DNA of 64,000 bases, taken from the NCBI RefSeq assembly GCF_042657385.1, contig NZ_JBHSLA010000001.1:1129963-1193962 (forward strand), written 5' to 3'. The stretch's first letter is position 1, and the number at the start of each line of letters is the position of its first letter. Under the pieces are notes generated by a model. It saw only the letters and a list, made by a program, of their open reading frames with translations. It was not told where the DNA came from and did not search any database. The stretch is from Algorimicrobium hallyeonense (GTDB lineage Bacteria; Bacteroidota; Bacteroidia; Flavobacteriales; Flavobacteriaceae). The translations under genes were made by a program, and so were the position numbers. Positions 9,002 through 18,293 of this stretch are shown here, in pieces.

Positions 9002-10081
9002 ATGCAAAACAGTATTAAATATTTAGTAGGCTTTATGCTCACCTGTGTCGTATATGTTAATTACGCACAAGAAGTAAATAACAGCGAAAAAATTGAACAG
9101 CTCGAGAACCAGAAAACGCTAGTTCAAAATGAAGAAAAAGAACAGTTAAAACAGGCTGTGGAAGCTATTAATGTCCGCTTGGATAATAAGGAAATTTCTT
9201 ATGAAGAAGCCTCCAAATTAAAATCGGCTGCAGCGGAAAAGCACGCATTAAATATTGAAAATCGTTTAACAATTATTGAAAATCGTATCGCATTATTAGA
9301 ACGCAATGCGCATGTTACACAGGATACGGGTGCTAATTTAGACGGTTTTACATTGGAAATTGGCAAAAACAAGGATTCTGATGAGTACGACGTGAAGAGT
9401 ATTTATATTGGACCAAAAACAAAAAAGAAGCCTGTTGTTTATGACCGGAGAACCACGAGTGATTTAGTTTTTGCCATCGGGTTTAATAATGCTATTATTG
9501 AAGGGCAATCCTTAAACGATTCACCTTACAAAATAGGAGGTTCAGGATTTGTGGAATTAGGTTGGGCTTGGAAGACACGTATCTTTGAAAACACGAATGC
9601 CGTTCGTTTTAAATACGGTTTATCTGTGCAATGGAACAAATTAGACATTAAAGATAATTTGTATTTCACGGAAGAAAATGACGTGGTTACATTGGAAGAA
9701 CACCCACTAAACTTAAATAAATCAAAATTTAGAACAACCAATTTAGTCATTCCAATGCATTTTGAATTTGGGCCTTCAAAGAAAATAGAACGCGATGATT
9801 ATTTTAGATATTCTACTTATAAGAAATTCAAATTCGGAATAGGAGGTTACGGTGGCATTGTCATGCAGTCCTTACAAAAATTAAAGTATGATGAAAATGG
9901 CAGTAAGCAAAAAGATAAATTTAAGGATTACAACACCAATAATTTTGTTTACGGTTTAAGTAGTTATGTGTCTTGGGGAAATGTTGGTATTTACGCTAAA
10001 TATGATTTGTCAACCATATTTAAAGATCAAGCCATAGAACAAAACAATATTTCACTAGGATTGCGCTTTGACATGGATTAG
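9002..10081 (+). CDS. Coiled-coil outer-membrane beta-barrel protein
   Basis: A 359-residue exported protein of unknown function. The start at 9002 gives a signal peptide (MQNSIKYLVGFMLTCVVYVNYAQ). About residues 25-105 are Glu/Lys/Leu-rich heptad-like sequence expected to form a coiled coil. The C-terminal ~220 residues have alternating aromatic/polar strands ending in an aromatic-rich segment (SLGLRFDMD), typical of an outer-membrane barrel. It lies 28 bases after the putative anti-sigma gene and is followed by a terminator, so the sigma factor, membrane protein and barrel form one unit. The barrel may be the regulon output or the sensor input; the sequence does not say which. Confidence 0.75.
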   Translation: MQNSIKYLVGFMLTCVVYVNYAQEVNNSEKIEQLENQKTLVQNEEKEQLKQAVEAINVRLDNKEISYEEASKLKSAAAEKHALNIENRLTIIENRIALLERNAHVTQDTGANLDGFTLEIGKNKDSDEYDVKSIYIGPKTKKKPVVYDRRTTSDLVFAIGFNNAIIEGQSLNDSPYKIGGSGFVELGWAWKTRIFENTNAVRFKYGLSVQWNKLDIKDNLYFTEENDVVTLEEHPLNLNKSKFRTTNLVIPMHFEFGPSKKIERDDYFRYSTYKKFKFGIGGYGGIVMQSLQKLKYDENGSKQKDKFKDYNTNNFVYGLSSYVSWGNVGIYAKYDLSTIFKDQAIEQNNISLGLRFDMD

Positions 10082-10107
10082 ATTTAAGTGTTATTTGAAT
10101 TAGTAAC

Positions 10108-10139
10108 AAAGGCTTCAATGTAATTGAAGCCTTTTTGTT
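10108..10139. terminator. Bidirectional terminator between convergent genes
   Basis: AAAGGCTTCAAT pairs with ATTGAAGCCTTT across a 3-base loop with a following T run. It serves the plus-strand barrel gene and the convergent peptidase gene that begins at 10145. Confidence 0.85.
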
Positions 10140-10144
10140 TGTTA

Positions 10145-11977
10145 TTATTTAATTGCTTTTTCCAAGGCATCTTTACCGCCAACAATAGGAAGTTGTAACG
10201 TTGTTTTATCTAAATCAATGGTTAATTCCGTTCCAGGTTTTGGCAATATGGTGTATTGATTATCACTAGAAAAAATCATTAACCCAATGTGTTGCCCTTT
10301 AGGAATAACTTGGTCATCTGGTTGTAAATCGAAATTAACTGTATAAAACTTGCCGGGTTTCAATGGTTCACTCTCGGAAATAGATTTATGGTTCTGAGGG
10401 TCTGCCCAACCACGCGTTATAATGTTGTCCGTAATTTTTGCGCCTTTTTCTCCATTCCAAGGTAAAGACACTAACCAAACAGATAAGTTGGCTGCTGGTT
10501 TACTGCTAGCAAGTGTAACAGATATTTTGGCTAAACCAGAAATATGTAGGTCTTCCGTTAAAGTTGGTAATGTATATAATAACCTATTGTTAGATTCTGT
10601 TGCTTGTGCTAAATCTATTCCGGAAACTGTGGCATCATCAACCAAGGTTTCCTGTCCTTGTTTTTTTGCTGGTATTGGTGTTAAACGACCTGCTGTCTTG
10701 CCACCTTTTCCTAAATGAAGTGTTATATGTTTGGCATCAGGATTTGGATAGTCTTTGTAAGCAGTAGGCTCTTGTCTGTAGTCATTTTCACGAACAATCC
10801 ATGCTTTCGCATCATTTTCTACACCATTATCAACACCATGTAAATAATGAGTAAACCAACGATTCATCATGGACATTGGAGGTGGACCTCCATGACCAAA
10901 CTGGTGATAATAAATTTGTACCGGTAATCCCATGTCTTTAGCTGCTTGATAAATACGGTAGCTGTGTTCTGGCATCACGTTCCAATCATTAAAACCATGA
11001 GACATTAATAAAGCAGCTTTCATAGGTTCCATTTGGTTTAAATAATCACGTCCAGCCCAAAAGTCATTATAATCGCCTGTTACGCGATCCATACCATTTT
11101 TCATCTCCGTATCGCGAACAGTCCTATTATTATAAGCGCGTTTGGATTCGTCACCGCTATGAATAAAATCATATAACACATCAATATCTTCACCAAGATA
11201 ACCACCTGGTGAGCGTACCAAACCATTAGAACGGTAATAATGATAGTATGATGTGTTTGGTGCTACAGGAATTATAGCTTCCAAACCTTCAACACCTGTT
11301 GTAGCGGCTGCCAATGGAATAGTTCCATTATAACTGGTTCCAGTCATACCTACTTTTCCAGTACTCCAAAAGGCCTCTACAGTTTCGTTACCATCCGGTG
11401 TTGTATAACCTTTTGCACGACCATTTAACCAGTCAATAACCGCTTTTGGTGCTAAAGACTCATTGATGCCGCCAACGGTAGGTGCACCCTGTGATAATCC
11501 CGTTCCTGGCGATGAGGAATGCACCACAATATAACCACGTGGAACCCACGTCCGAATTTGCGAATTGGAAATTATAGGGCGTTCACCTGTACGTTTTACT
11601 TCTACTTTGGTTCTTGGCTTTTCTTCCTCACCAAGTTCATGATTTACATTCCAGAATAAGCCGTCAACTTCGCCAGCAACACCAGCATAATATGGACTAG
11701 ATTCATATACAATAGGTAGCTTTAAACCTTCAGTGTCGGTTTGTTTAGGTCGTGTAACTGCTACGTGCATCCGGTCCATCTTGCCATCGCCATCCGTGTC
11801 AAAAGTAGTTTCAACCCATAAGTCATGACGAATCCAATCCTCTGTATTACTAAAGGCTTCAACTATTTGCGCTTCGCCATTTTCAAAAACAGGGATGGCT
11901 TTTTCTTGTGCACTCACCAAGGAAATACTAAATAAGGAGAGTATACTATATACAAACCATTGAACGTGTTGTTTCAT
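10145..11977 (-). CDS. Xaa-Pro dipeptidyl-peptidase-like hydrolase (S15/CocE family)
   Basis: A 610-residue exported alpha/beta hydrolase. It has a signal peptide (MKQHVQWFVYSILSLFSISLVSA), so it acts outside the cytoplasm. The nucleophile is in GTSYNG (S215), the acid is expected in FNDWNVMPEHSY, and the histidine is in HQFGHGG, giving a full triad. The stretch NGLVRSPGGYLGED closely resembles lactococcal PepX, which favours an X-Pro dipeptidyl-peptidase over an ester hydrolase. The C-terminal ~190 residues fit the PepX C-terminal jelly roll. Family activity is removal of N-terminal X-Pro dipeptides; substrate here is inferred. Confidence 0.85.
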   Translation of the reverse strand: MKQHVQWFVYSILSLFSISLVSAQEKAIPVFENGEAQIVEAFSNTEDWIRHDLWVETTFDTDGDGKMDRMHVAVTRPKQTDTEGLKLPIVYESSPYYAGVAGEVDGLFWNVNHELGEEEKPRTKVEVKRTGERPIISNSQIRTWVPRGYIVVHSSSPGTGLSQGAPTVGGINESLAPKAVIDWLNGRAKGYTTPDGNETVEAFWSTGKVGMTGTSYNGTIPLAAATTGVEGLEAIIPVAPNTSYYHYYRSNGLVRSPGGYLGEDIDVLYDFIHSGDESKRAYNNRTVRDTEMKNGMDRVTGDYNDFWAGRDYLNQMEPMKAALLMSHGFNDWNVMPEHSYRIYQAAKDMGLPVQIYYHQFGHGGPPPMSMMNRWFTHYLHGVDNGVENDAKAWIVRENDYRQEPTAYKDYPNPDAKHITLHLGKGGKTAGRLTPIPAKKQGQETLVDDATVSGIDLAQATESNNRLLYTLPTLTEDLHISGLAKISVTLASSKPAANLSVWLVSLPWNGEKGAKITDNIITRGWADPQNHKSISESEPLKPGKFYTVNFDLQPDDQVIPKGQHIGLMIFSSDNQYTILPKPGTELTIDLDKTTLQLPIVGGKDALEKAIK

Positions 11978-12052
11978 AATAAAAATGCGTTTAATTATTT
12001 AAAAAAAATAGAGTAACCAATTTAGTATTTTAATTGGCACATCAAAATTAGG

Positions 12053-13150
12053 TTATTCATCATTAGATTCTTGAAAGGCATCTTGAAATTCAATATCATC
12101 ATCAACGACACCTTTAAAAGCTTCAATCCAGGCATTTTTAAAAATACTGGTAATTGTGGGCCACACTTTAGTCCCTACGTTATTTAAATCTCCTTCAATA
12201 GGAATTTTGGTTGCTAAGGTATCGGTTTTCTGATTTTTTAATGCGAATTTAAAGAATCCTATAAATCCTTCCCATAATGTTTCAACAAAATTATCGTCTT
12301 TACCAATTAGCACAGAGTCTGCTAAAAGCGGTTTCATATACCCCTTTAAATACCCGTCAGCTATAGCAATTTCGCTAAATAGACCAAAATTTCCACGTTC
12401 AAAATTGATGTTTGCATAATGTTTGGTAAAATCATTTAAAGCAGTCATATCTACATTTTCCAAAGAAAAGGCAATATCCATATCTGGAACTTCTTTAATT
12501 AAGTTGACTTTACCATCCAATGTCATGTTGCCAGCACCAATAGATCTTCCGGTAGCATGAATGGGCGATGGTAGTGTTTTTTCTTTAGAAACCACATTGC
12601 GTAAATTATCAGCAGTAAATTCAACTTCTGTGAAATTCAAATCAATTTGTGGCTCTGCTTGCATTTGCAAAAATGAAAATTTTCCATTGTGAATTTCAAA
12701 ATGGTTAATATCGATTGGAATAATTTCAGTTAATGCATTAGTCCAATCGTCAGCATCAGCCTCCGGTGTGCCTGCTTCCGATTCTTGATCCTCAAAAACA
12801 TAACTAATTTCTGGGTTAGACATGATAACTTCCGTCACTATTTTACCTTTGAATAAGGATTTCCATTCGATAGAAATATCGCTTTTAGGAAATTTTAAAA
12901 ACGGTATTTCGGTTTCTGCGTTTACTTTATTCAAATACAAACCATCAATAACATAGGCGCCGCGAATAAGTGCAATGTCTATATCTTCAACGTGACCATA
13001 ATATCCCGGTAAATCTTTAAGTATGGAATTAACATGGTTTTTAACCAACGTAGGCAAATACATGCGAAAAGCGACTAAAAGGACAATTATTATAATGGGA
13101 ATAGTATAACGCTTTCTACGATAAACCGGCTTTTTATTTTTTGGAGTCAT
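12053..13150 (-). CDS. AsmA-like protein (DUF748-type), inner-membrane anchored
   Basis: A 365-residue protein with a basic N-terminus, one membrane anchor (about residues 17-35, YTIPIIIIVLLVAFRMYLP) and a long periplasmic part. The sequence after the anchor (VKNHVNSILKDLPGYYGHVEDIDIALIRGAYVIDGLYL, given here as the positions about 36-75) has the pattern of AsmA/DUF748 proteins, which are thought to shape the envelope or move lipids between membranes. The C-terminus is acidic. No enzyme motif is seen. Upstream lies divergent dnaG, so the gene has its own promoter region within 13151-13283. Confidence 0.7.
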   Translation of the reverse strand: MTPKNKKPVYRRKRYTIPIIIIVLLVAFRMYLPTLVKNHVNSILKDLPGYYGHVEDIDIALIRGAYVIDGLYLNKVNAETEIPFLKFPKSDISIEWKSLFKGKIVTEVIMSNPEISYVFEDQESEAGTPEADADDWTNALTEIIPIDINHFEIHNGKFSFLQMQAEPQIDLNFTEVEFTADNLRNVVSKEKTLPSPIHATGRSIGAGNMTLDGKVNLIKEVPDMDIAFSLENVDMTALNDFTKHYANINFERGNFGLFSEIAIADGYLKGYMKPLLADSVLIGKDDNFVETLWEGFIGFFKFALKNQKTDTLATKIPIEGDLNNVGTKVWPTITSIFKNAWIEAFKGVVDDDIEFQDAFQESNDE

Positions 13151-13238
13151 TTTTAGAATTTAAAAATTTAAGATAACCAAATGCCTTATTATTTGACCTT
13201 TCTTTTAGAATGATTTAACATATTTTCAGTATTAAAAC

Positions 13239-13246
13239 TATATTTG
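13239..13246 (+). promoter_or_regulatory. Probable -7 element for dnaG
   Basis: TATATTTG matches TAnnTTTG and lies about 38 bases before the dnaG start. No convincing TTG was found at -33. Confidence 0.45.
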
Positions 13247-13283
13247 TAGCACGTTAAATTTTTTAAACTAAAACCCTTTCTTT

Positions 13284-15245
13284 TTGATTTCAAAATCCAC
13301 CATAGATCAAGTATTTGAAACTTCTCGTGTAGAGGAGGTTATTGGCGATTTTGTACAATTGAAAAAATCGGGTAGTAACTACAAAGGTTTAAGTCCGTTT
13401 AGTGATGAACGTTCACCAAGTTTTATGGTGTCGCCAGTAAAACAAATTTGGAAAGATTTTTCAAGTGGGAAAGGCGGAAATGCCGTTGCTTTCTTAATGG
13501 AACATGAACATTTTACCTATCCAGAAGCTATAAAATATTTAGCGAATAAATACAATATTGAAATTGAAGAAACGCAGCAATCTAATGAGGAAAAGGAACA
13601 GGCTGATGCGCGAGAAAGTTTGTATTTAGTAAGCGAATATGCGAGCAAGTATTTTCAAAACATCTTACATAAAACAGATCAAGGAAAAGCCATAGGATTA
13701 AGTTATTTTAAGGAACGTGGTTTTACAGAAGAGACCATTAAAACCTTCAATTTAGGCTATTCTTTAGATGAATGGCAGGCTTTTACAGACGAGGCCTTAA
13801 AAAAAGGTTATCAATTAGAGTTTTTAGAAAAAACAGGCTTAACCATTGTTAAAGGCGAAAAACAATTCGATCGATTTAAGGGTCGCGTAATGTTTCCTAT
13901 TCAGAGTATGAGTGGTCGCGTTTTAGGATTTGGAGGCCGTATTTTAACCAGTGATAAAAAAGCAGCCAAATATTTAAACTCGCCAGAAAGTGATTTGTAC
14001 CACAAGAGTAAAGTGTTATATGGTATTTTTCACGCCAAGCAAAGTATTGCCAAAGAGGATAATTGTTATTTGGTAGAAGGGTATACGGATGTTATTCAGT
14101 TTCATCAACGTGGTATTAAAAATGTTGTGTCTTCATCTGGAACGGCTTTATCGCCAGAGCAAATTCGATTAATAAATAGGCTTACCAAAAACATAACCGT
14201 CTTATTTGATGGTGATGCTGCAGGTTTACGGGCTTCCTTGCGAGGTATTGATTTAATTTTGGAACAAGGTATGAATGTTAAGATTTGTACGTTTCCTGCT
14301 GGTGATGATCCAGATAGTTTTGCCAAACAAAATACATTGGAGGAAATTACCACGTATTTAGAAGATAAAGCCCAAGATTTTATTCAGTTTAAAGCCTCGC
14401 TTTTGGTAAAAGAAGCAAAAAACGATCCTATAAAAAAGGCCGAAACCATCCGTGATATTGTAAACAGTATTGCAAAAATTCCAGATCGGATAAAAACGGA
14501 GATTTACATTCAGGAATGTGCCCGAATAATGGACATCAGTGAATCGGTTTTGTTTAGCACTTTGGCACAAATAACGAAAAAGGAAACCCAAGAAACTAAT
14601 AAACAGCTTAAGCAAGAGCAAAAAGCTTTTGATGTTATTAAGAATGAACAACAGTCTGCTAAAAAAGTGGATGTTCAATATGAATTAGAACGGAAAATTA
14701 TTCAAATTCTCTTACTTTATGGGAATAAAACGGAAGATTTTGAAGATTTAATTCTGAAGGAAAACGATACGAATGAATTGGTTTTAGAACCTGTAAAGCA
14801 TCAAGCTAAAGTGTTTGAAAAAATATATTTAGACTTACAGGAAGATGAAATGCAATTTACCAATGACACCTTCAAGGACTTATATTATACCATTATTGAA
14901 AGTTTAAATCAAAACCCAGATTTACAGATTGAGAACATAGTCAATACAGTTGAACCTTTAATGGCGTCAGAAATCACTACAATTTTAATGGAAGACGAGC
15001 GTCATTCATTGTCTGATTGGGAACGTAAAAATATTTTCCCTAAAGCTAAAAACACGACTATTGCACAATTAGTTAGTGAAACTATTTTAAGCTTACGCTG
15101 CTATTTAATAGATTTAAAAGTGCGTGAATTTCAACAAGAAACGTTAAGTAATAAGCAGGAAACAAACCGAAACATATTAGAAGAAGTCAAGGATTATTCG
15201 AGTTTAAAAATGCTGCTTTCAAGAAAACTTAATCGCGTTTTATAG
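13284..15245 (+). CDS. dnaG: DNA primase lacking zinc ligands
   Basis: A 653-residue primase that makes RNA primers at the replication fork. The start is TTG at 13284, immediately before the family N-terminus (ISKSTIDQVFETSRVEEVIG). The TOPRIM catalytic core is intact (EGYTDVIQFH and LFDGDAAG). The N-terminal CHC2 zinc-binding domain keeps its fold pattern but not its ligands. E. coli C40, H43, C61 and C64 correspond with a constant offset of three to S37, S40, D58 and S61. The C-terminal part should bind the DnaB helicase and is divergent. The last six bases overlap the convergent response-regulator gene. Confidence 0.95.
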   Translation: MISKSTIDQVFETSRVEEVIGDFVQLKKSGSNYKGLSPFSDERSPSFMVSPVKQIWKDFSSGKGGNAVAFLMEHEHFTYPEAIKYLANKYNIEIEETQQSNEEKEQADARESLYLVSEYASKYFQNILHKTDQGKAIGLSYFKERGFTEETIKTFNLGYSLDEWQAFTDEALKKGYQLEFLEKTGLTIVKGEKQFDRFKGRVMFPIQSMSGRVLGFGGRILTSDKKAAKYLNSPESDLYHKSKVLYGIFHAKQSIAKEDNCYLVEGYTDVIQFHQRGIKNVVSSSGTALSPEQIRLINRLTKNITVLFDGDAAGLRASLRGIDLILEQGMNVKICTFPAGDDPDSFAKQNTLEEITTYLEDKAQDFIQFKASLLVKEAKNDPIKKAETIRDIVNSIAKIPDRIKTEIYIQECARIMDISESVLFSTLAQITKKETQETNKQLKQEQKAFDVIKNEQQSAKKVDVQYELERKIIQILLLYGNKTEDFEDLILKENDTNELVLEPVKHQAKVFEKIYLDLQEDEMQFTNDTFKDLYYTIIESLNQNPDLQIENIVNTVEPLMASEITTILMEDERHSLSDWERKNIFPKAKNTTIAQLVSETILSLRCYLIDLKVREFQQETLSNKQETNRNILEEVKDYSSLKMLLSRKLNRVL

Positions 15246-15866
15246 CTCTAATAATTTAGCGCGACTAATTAAATCAACAATATTACTGACATTTAATTTT
15301 TTCATGAGTCGTGCTTTATAAGTACTCACGGTTTTTTCATTAATGTCCAATTCTTGCGCTATTTCTTTGTTTTTACGGCCTGAAGCTAATAGTTTTAAAA
15401 CTTCAATCTCGCGCATGGAGAGCTTTTTGTAATAACTGCCCGATCTAGAACCGCGTTTTTTTGAGGACATTTGCTCGGCAATATCATTGCTTAAATAAAC
15501 ACTTCCGTCATGAACCTTTAAAATAGCTTCTTTAATTGTCATGATATCTACACTCTTCATCAGGTAGCCTTCAGCACCAGATTTAATAGTATTTATGGCA
15601 TAAATTTCTTCTGGTTGTGCACTAAACATGATGGTTTTAACTTTCGGGAATTCTTTCCGTAAACGTCGCAAAGCCGTAATACCATTTAGTTTTGGTAAAT
15701 CTATTTCACTTAAAATAATATCAACAGGGTGTTGTTTTAGGAAGTCAAAAATAGCTTCTCCATTATTGACACCTCCTACAACTTGAATCTGTGGTGATGT
15801 TACAAATAATAGTTCGAGCCCTTTTCTAACAATAGGGTGATTATCTACCACCAACAATTTGATCAT
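15240..15866 (-). CDS. LuxR/NarL-type response regulator with Glu at the phosphoacceptor site
   Basis: A 208-residue protein with an N-terminal receiver (residues 1-120) and a C-terminal LuxR-type HTH (about 143-205; MREIEVLKLLASGRKNKEIA, then EKTVSTYKARLMKKL). The receiver keeps D8 of the acidic pocket, but the next position is N9. At the phosphoacceptor position, canonically D-[LI]-x-[ML]-P, the sequence reads EIDLP, with E54 (codon GAA). The switch lysine region (YLMKS) is present. Glu there often mimics the phosphorylated state, so the protein may act without a kinase; no histidine kinase lies nearby. It converges on dnaG with a 6-base overlap. Confidence 0.9.
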   Translation of the reverse strand: MIKLLVVDNHPIVRKGLELLFVTSPQIQVVGGVNNGEAIFDFLKQHPVDIILSEIDLPKLNGITALRRLRKEFPKVKTIMFSAQPEEIYAINTIKSGAEGYLMKSVDIMTIKEAILKVHDGSVYLSNDIAEQMSSKKRGSRSGSYYKKLSMREIEVLKLLASGRKNKEIAQELDINEKTVSTYKARLMKKLNVSNIVDLISRAKLLEL

Positions 15867-15959
15867 AATTATTAAATTATAAAATTAATACAAATGAGGC
15901 GTTGCTATTTGTTGAAAGTATATCATAAAGATAGGAAATATCTGATACATTTTTAATTA

Positions 15960-16748
15960 TTATTTTAAATTATTTGGAATTTCACAAATTGGTATTGGAT
16001 TCATTTTATGCTTATTAGCATTGTTCAGGCGTTTATATATTTTGAAAACTCTGTGCTTCCGTCCATCAAATTCAGTTTCGTTTCTTCCGGCTTCATCCAT
16101 GTTCATAGCCCATTCTAACTCGGGATAGGAGGCGCCAATTTGGTCTTCATCACTTCGGGAATCGCCAAATAATCCATCACTTGGTGCTGCCTTCATAATG
16201 GAAGCGGGTACGTTTAAAAATTCACCTATAGTATAAACTTCAGATTTCATTAAATCGGCAATGGGACTTAAATCCACACCACCATCACCATACTTGGTGT
16301 AAAAACCAACACCAAAATCTTCAACTTTATTTCCAGTACCTGCAACCAATAATTTTTGCAGTCCAGCATAGTAATATAGCGTCGTCATGCGCAGTCGTGC
16401 GCGCGTGTTTGCAAGAGCCATATCTACAATGTCTTGATTGCCTTCTAAAGAAACTTCGGTTTTAAATTCTTCAAAAACGGGCGTTAAATCGGTTTGGGTA
16501 TCGCGTACGTTTGGATAGTTTTTTTTAAGAAAGGCTATGTGCTCTTGTCCATGCGATACGTGACTTTGTGCTTGATGGATTGGCATTTCAATACACAAAA
16601 CATCCAATGCTGTTTTGGCACAAAGGGTTGAGGTCACTGCCGAATCTATTCCACCTGAAATACCCACAACAAAACCATTAACTTTAGCGTTTGTAGCATA
16701 ATTGGTAAGCCATGTTACAATATAATCGATAATTTTTTCTGTTTGCAT
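15960..16748 (-). CDS. nadE: Ammonia-dependent NAD+ synthetase
   Basis: A 262-residue N-type ATP pyrophosphatase that amidates deamido-NAD+ to NAD+. The P-loop SGGIDS is at 31-36. The loop regions GTGNKVEDFGVGFYTKYGDGG and DGLFGDSRSDEDQIG (described here by position, about 135-215) are those of NadE. No glutaminase (nitrilase) domain is present, so ammonia is expected as nitrogen donor. The ATG at 16748 precedes the conserved start. The gene is divergent from gldB. Confidence 0.93.
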   Translation of the reverse strand: MQTEKIIDYIVTWLTNYATNAKVNGFVVGISGGIDSAVTSTLCAKTALDVLCIEMPIHQAQSHVSHGQEHIAFLKKNYPNVRDTQTDLTPVFEEFKTEVSLEGNQDIVDMALANTRARLRMTTLYYYAGLQKLLVAGTGNKVEDFGVGFYTKYGDGGVDLSPIADLMKSEVYTIGEFLNVPASIMKAAPSDGLFGDSRSDEDQIGASYPELEWAMNMDEAGRNETEFDGRKHRVFKIYKRLNNANKHKMNPIPICEIPNNLK

Positions 16749-16775
16749 TTAATGGATTTTTTAAACAAAGTGATG

Positions 16776-16783
16776 TACCTTTG
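16776..16783 (+). promoter_or_regulatory. Probable -7 element for gldBC
   Basis: TACCTTTG matches TAnnTTTG and lies 58 bases before gldB. No TTG is found at the standard distance. Confidence 0.4.
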
Positions 16784-16841
16784 CCTCACAAAAATATGGC
16801 AATCGTTGGACTAATAAAAATTAACAACCTATAAGTTTTTT

Positions 16842-17807
16842 ATGAAGTATTTAGTAAGTTTCCTTTTAGTTTTCTGCCTCTTTTCTTGCCAACAAGAAAG
16901 TCAAGTTGAACAGGATATAGAAAAAATAGAGGTTGATTTTACGGTAGAACGTTTTGATAAAGCTTTTGGAAATGCAACCCCTGATGAATTGCCAAAACTT
17001 AAAGCTGCTTTTCCATTTATGTTTCCAAAGCAGTATCCTGATGAGTTTTGGGAGGCACGAATGCAAGATACTTTGCAACAACAATTAATGACAGAAAGTA
17101 GTCAGATTTTTGATGATTTCAGTCAAGAGAAAGATGACATTACCAGACTTTTTAAGCATGTAAAATACTATTTCCCAGAATTTAGAATACCGCGCGTTAT
17201 TACAACCACATCATCTGTAGATTATAGAAACAAAGTAATTGTAACAGATACCTTGGTGTTAATTTCTATCGATACCTATTTGGGGAAGGATCATAAGTTT
17301 TATGATGGAATTTCAACCTATCTAAAAGCTAATTTTGAAAGGAATCAAATGGTGGTAGATTTGGCTGCAGCTTATGCTGAAAAACAGGCCTATCAAACCG
17401 CGAGAAAAACCTTGTTGGACGAAATGATTTATTATGGTAAACAGCTGTATTTTAAAGATATGATGATTCCCTTTGTTTCAGATGCTGATAAAATAGGCTA
17501 CACAGAAATGCAATTAGAATGGGCCGTTGAGAACGAATGGTTTATTTGGAATTATTTTATTGGCGAAGAATTGCTGTATGATACCAATGCCAAATTACCA
17601 TCCAGATTTATTAATCCTGCGCCTTTTTCCAAGTTTTATTTGGAGCAAGTTGATAATGAGTCACCAGGTAGAGTTGGTCAATTTATAGGCTGGCAAATAG
17701 TTAAATCCTATATGGCGAATAATGACGTAACTATAAAAAGTATGTTAACAGCAGAACCTTTAGAAATTTTTAATAATAGTAAATATAAACCAAAAGATAA
17801 TGGCTAA
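16842..17807 (+). CDS. gldB: Gliding motility lipoprotein GldB
   Basis: A 321-residue lipoprotein with a short signal and lipobox ending at C16 (LFSCQQ). The body matches GldB (VDFTVERFDKAF after the signal; a conserved aromatic-rich region WFIWNYFIGEELLYDTNAK at about 227-245). In Flavobacterium johnsoniae GldB is needed for gliding; its biochemical role is not settled. Its stop overlaps the gldC start by 8 bases, so the pair is translationally coupled as in other gliding flavobacteria. Confidence 0.92.
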   Translation: MKYLVSFLLVFCLFSCQQESQVEQDIEKIEVDFTVERFDKAFGNATPDELPKLKAAFPFMFPKQYPDEFWEARMQDTLQQQLMTESSQIFDDFSQEKDDITRLFKHVKYYFPEFRIPRVITTTSSVDYRNKVIVTDTLVLISIDTYLGKDHKFYDGISTYLKANFERNQMVVDLAAAYAEKQAYQTARKTLLDEMIYYGKQLYFKDMMIPFVSDADKIGYTEMQLEWAVENEWFIWNYFIGEELLYDTNAKLPSRFINPAPFSKFYLEQVDNESPGRVGQFIGWQIVKSYMANNDVTIKSMLTAEPLEIFNNSKYKPKDNG

Positions 17808-18132
17808 TTTGAAATCAACGATAGAGCTAACAGTTGAATTAGATGAAAATCGTGTGCCCGAACATTTAACATGGACAGCCCAAGATGGAGGTATAGATAA
17901 TGAAGAAGCAAAAGCAATGCTACTGTCTGTTTGGGACAGTAAAAACCAAGAAACATTGCGTATAGATTTGTGGACTAAAGATATGCCTGTAGACGAAATG
18001 AAATTGTTTTTTCATCAAACTTTAGTTGCTATGAGTGATACGTTTAATCGGGCTACTCAAGATGAGAAAATGACCGCAACTATGAAGGATTTTTGCGATT
18101 ATTTTGCAGAAAAATTAGAGTTAAAGAAATAA
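17800..18132 (+). CDS. gldC: Gliding motility protein GldC
   Basis: A 110-residue soluble protein with the GldC pattern (STIELTVELDENRVPE near the start, and DLWTKDMPVDEMKLFFHQTL in the middle). GldC supports gliding in F. johnsoniae but is not strictly essential there. It has no signal peptide, so it is probably cytoplasmic. It overlaps gldB by 8 bases. Downstream lies the convergent remnant of aqpZ. Confidence 0.9.
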   Translation: MANLKSTIELTVELDENRVPEHLTWTAQDGGIDNEEAKAMLLSVWDSKNQETLRIDLWTKDMPVDEMKLFFHQTLVAMSDTFNRATQDEKMTATMKDFCDYFAEKLELKK

Positions 18133-18293
18133 GAAGCAATCCAAAAAGGCGATTTATATGTTAAATATACATAGAGCGTAGTTTAAATGCTTTCTATTTT
18201 TAAAAACAATAATACGGTAACTGTGCTAAATTTAACAATGAATAATCACTTTTTAGACCGCTTCTTTAAGGCTATTATTTAGTGGATTTGGTG

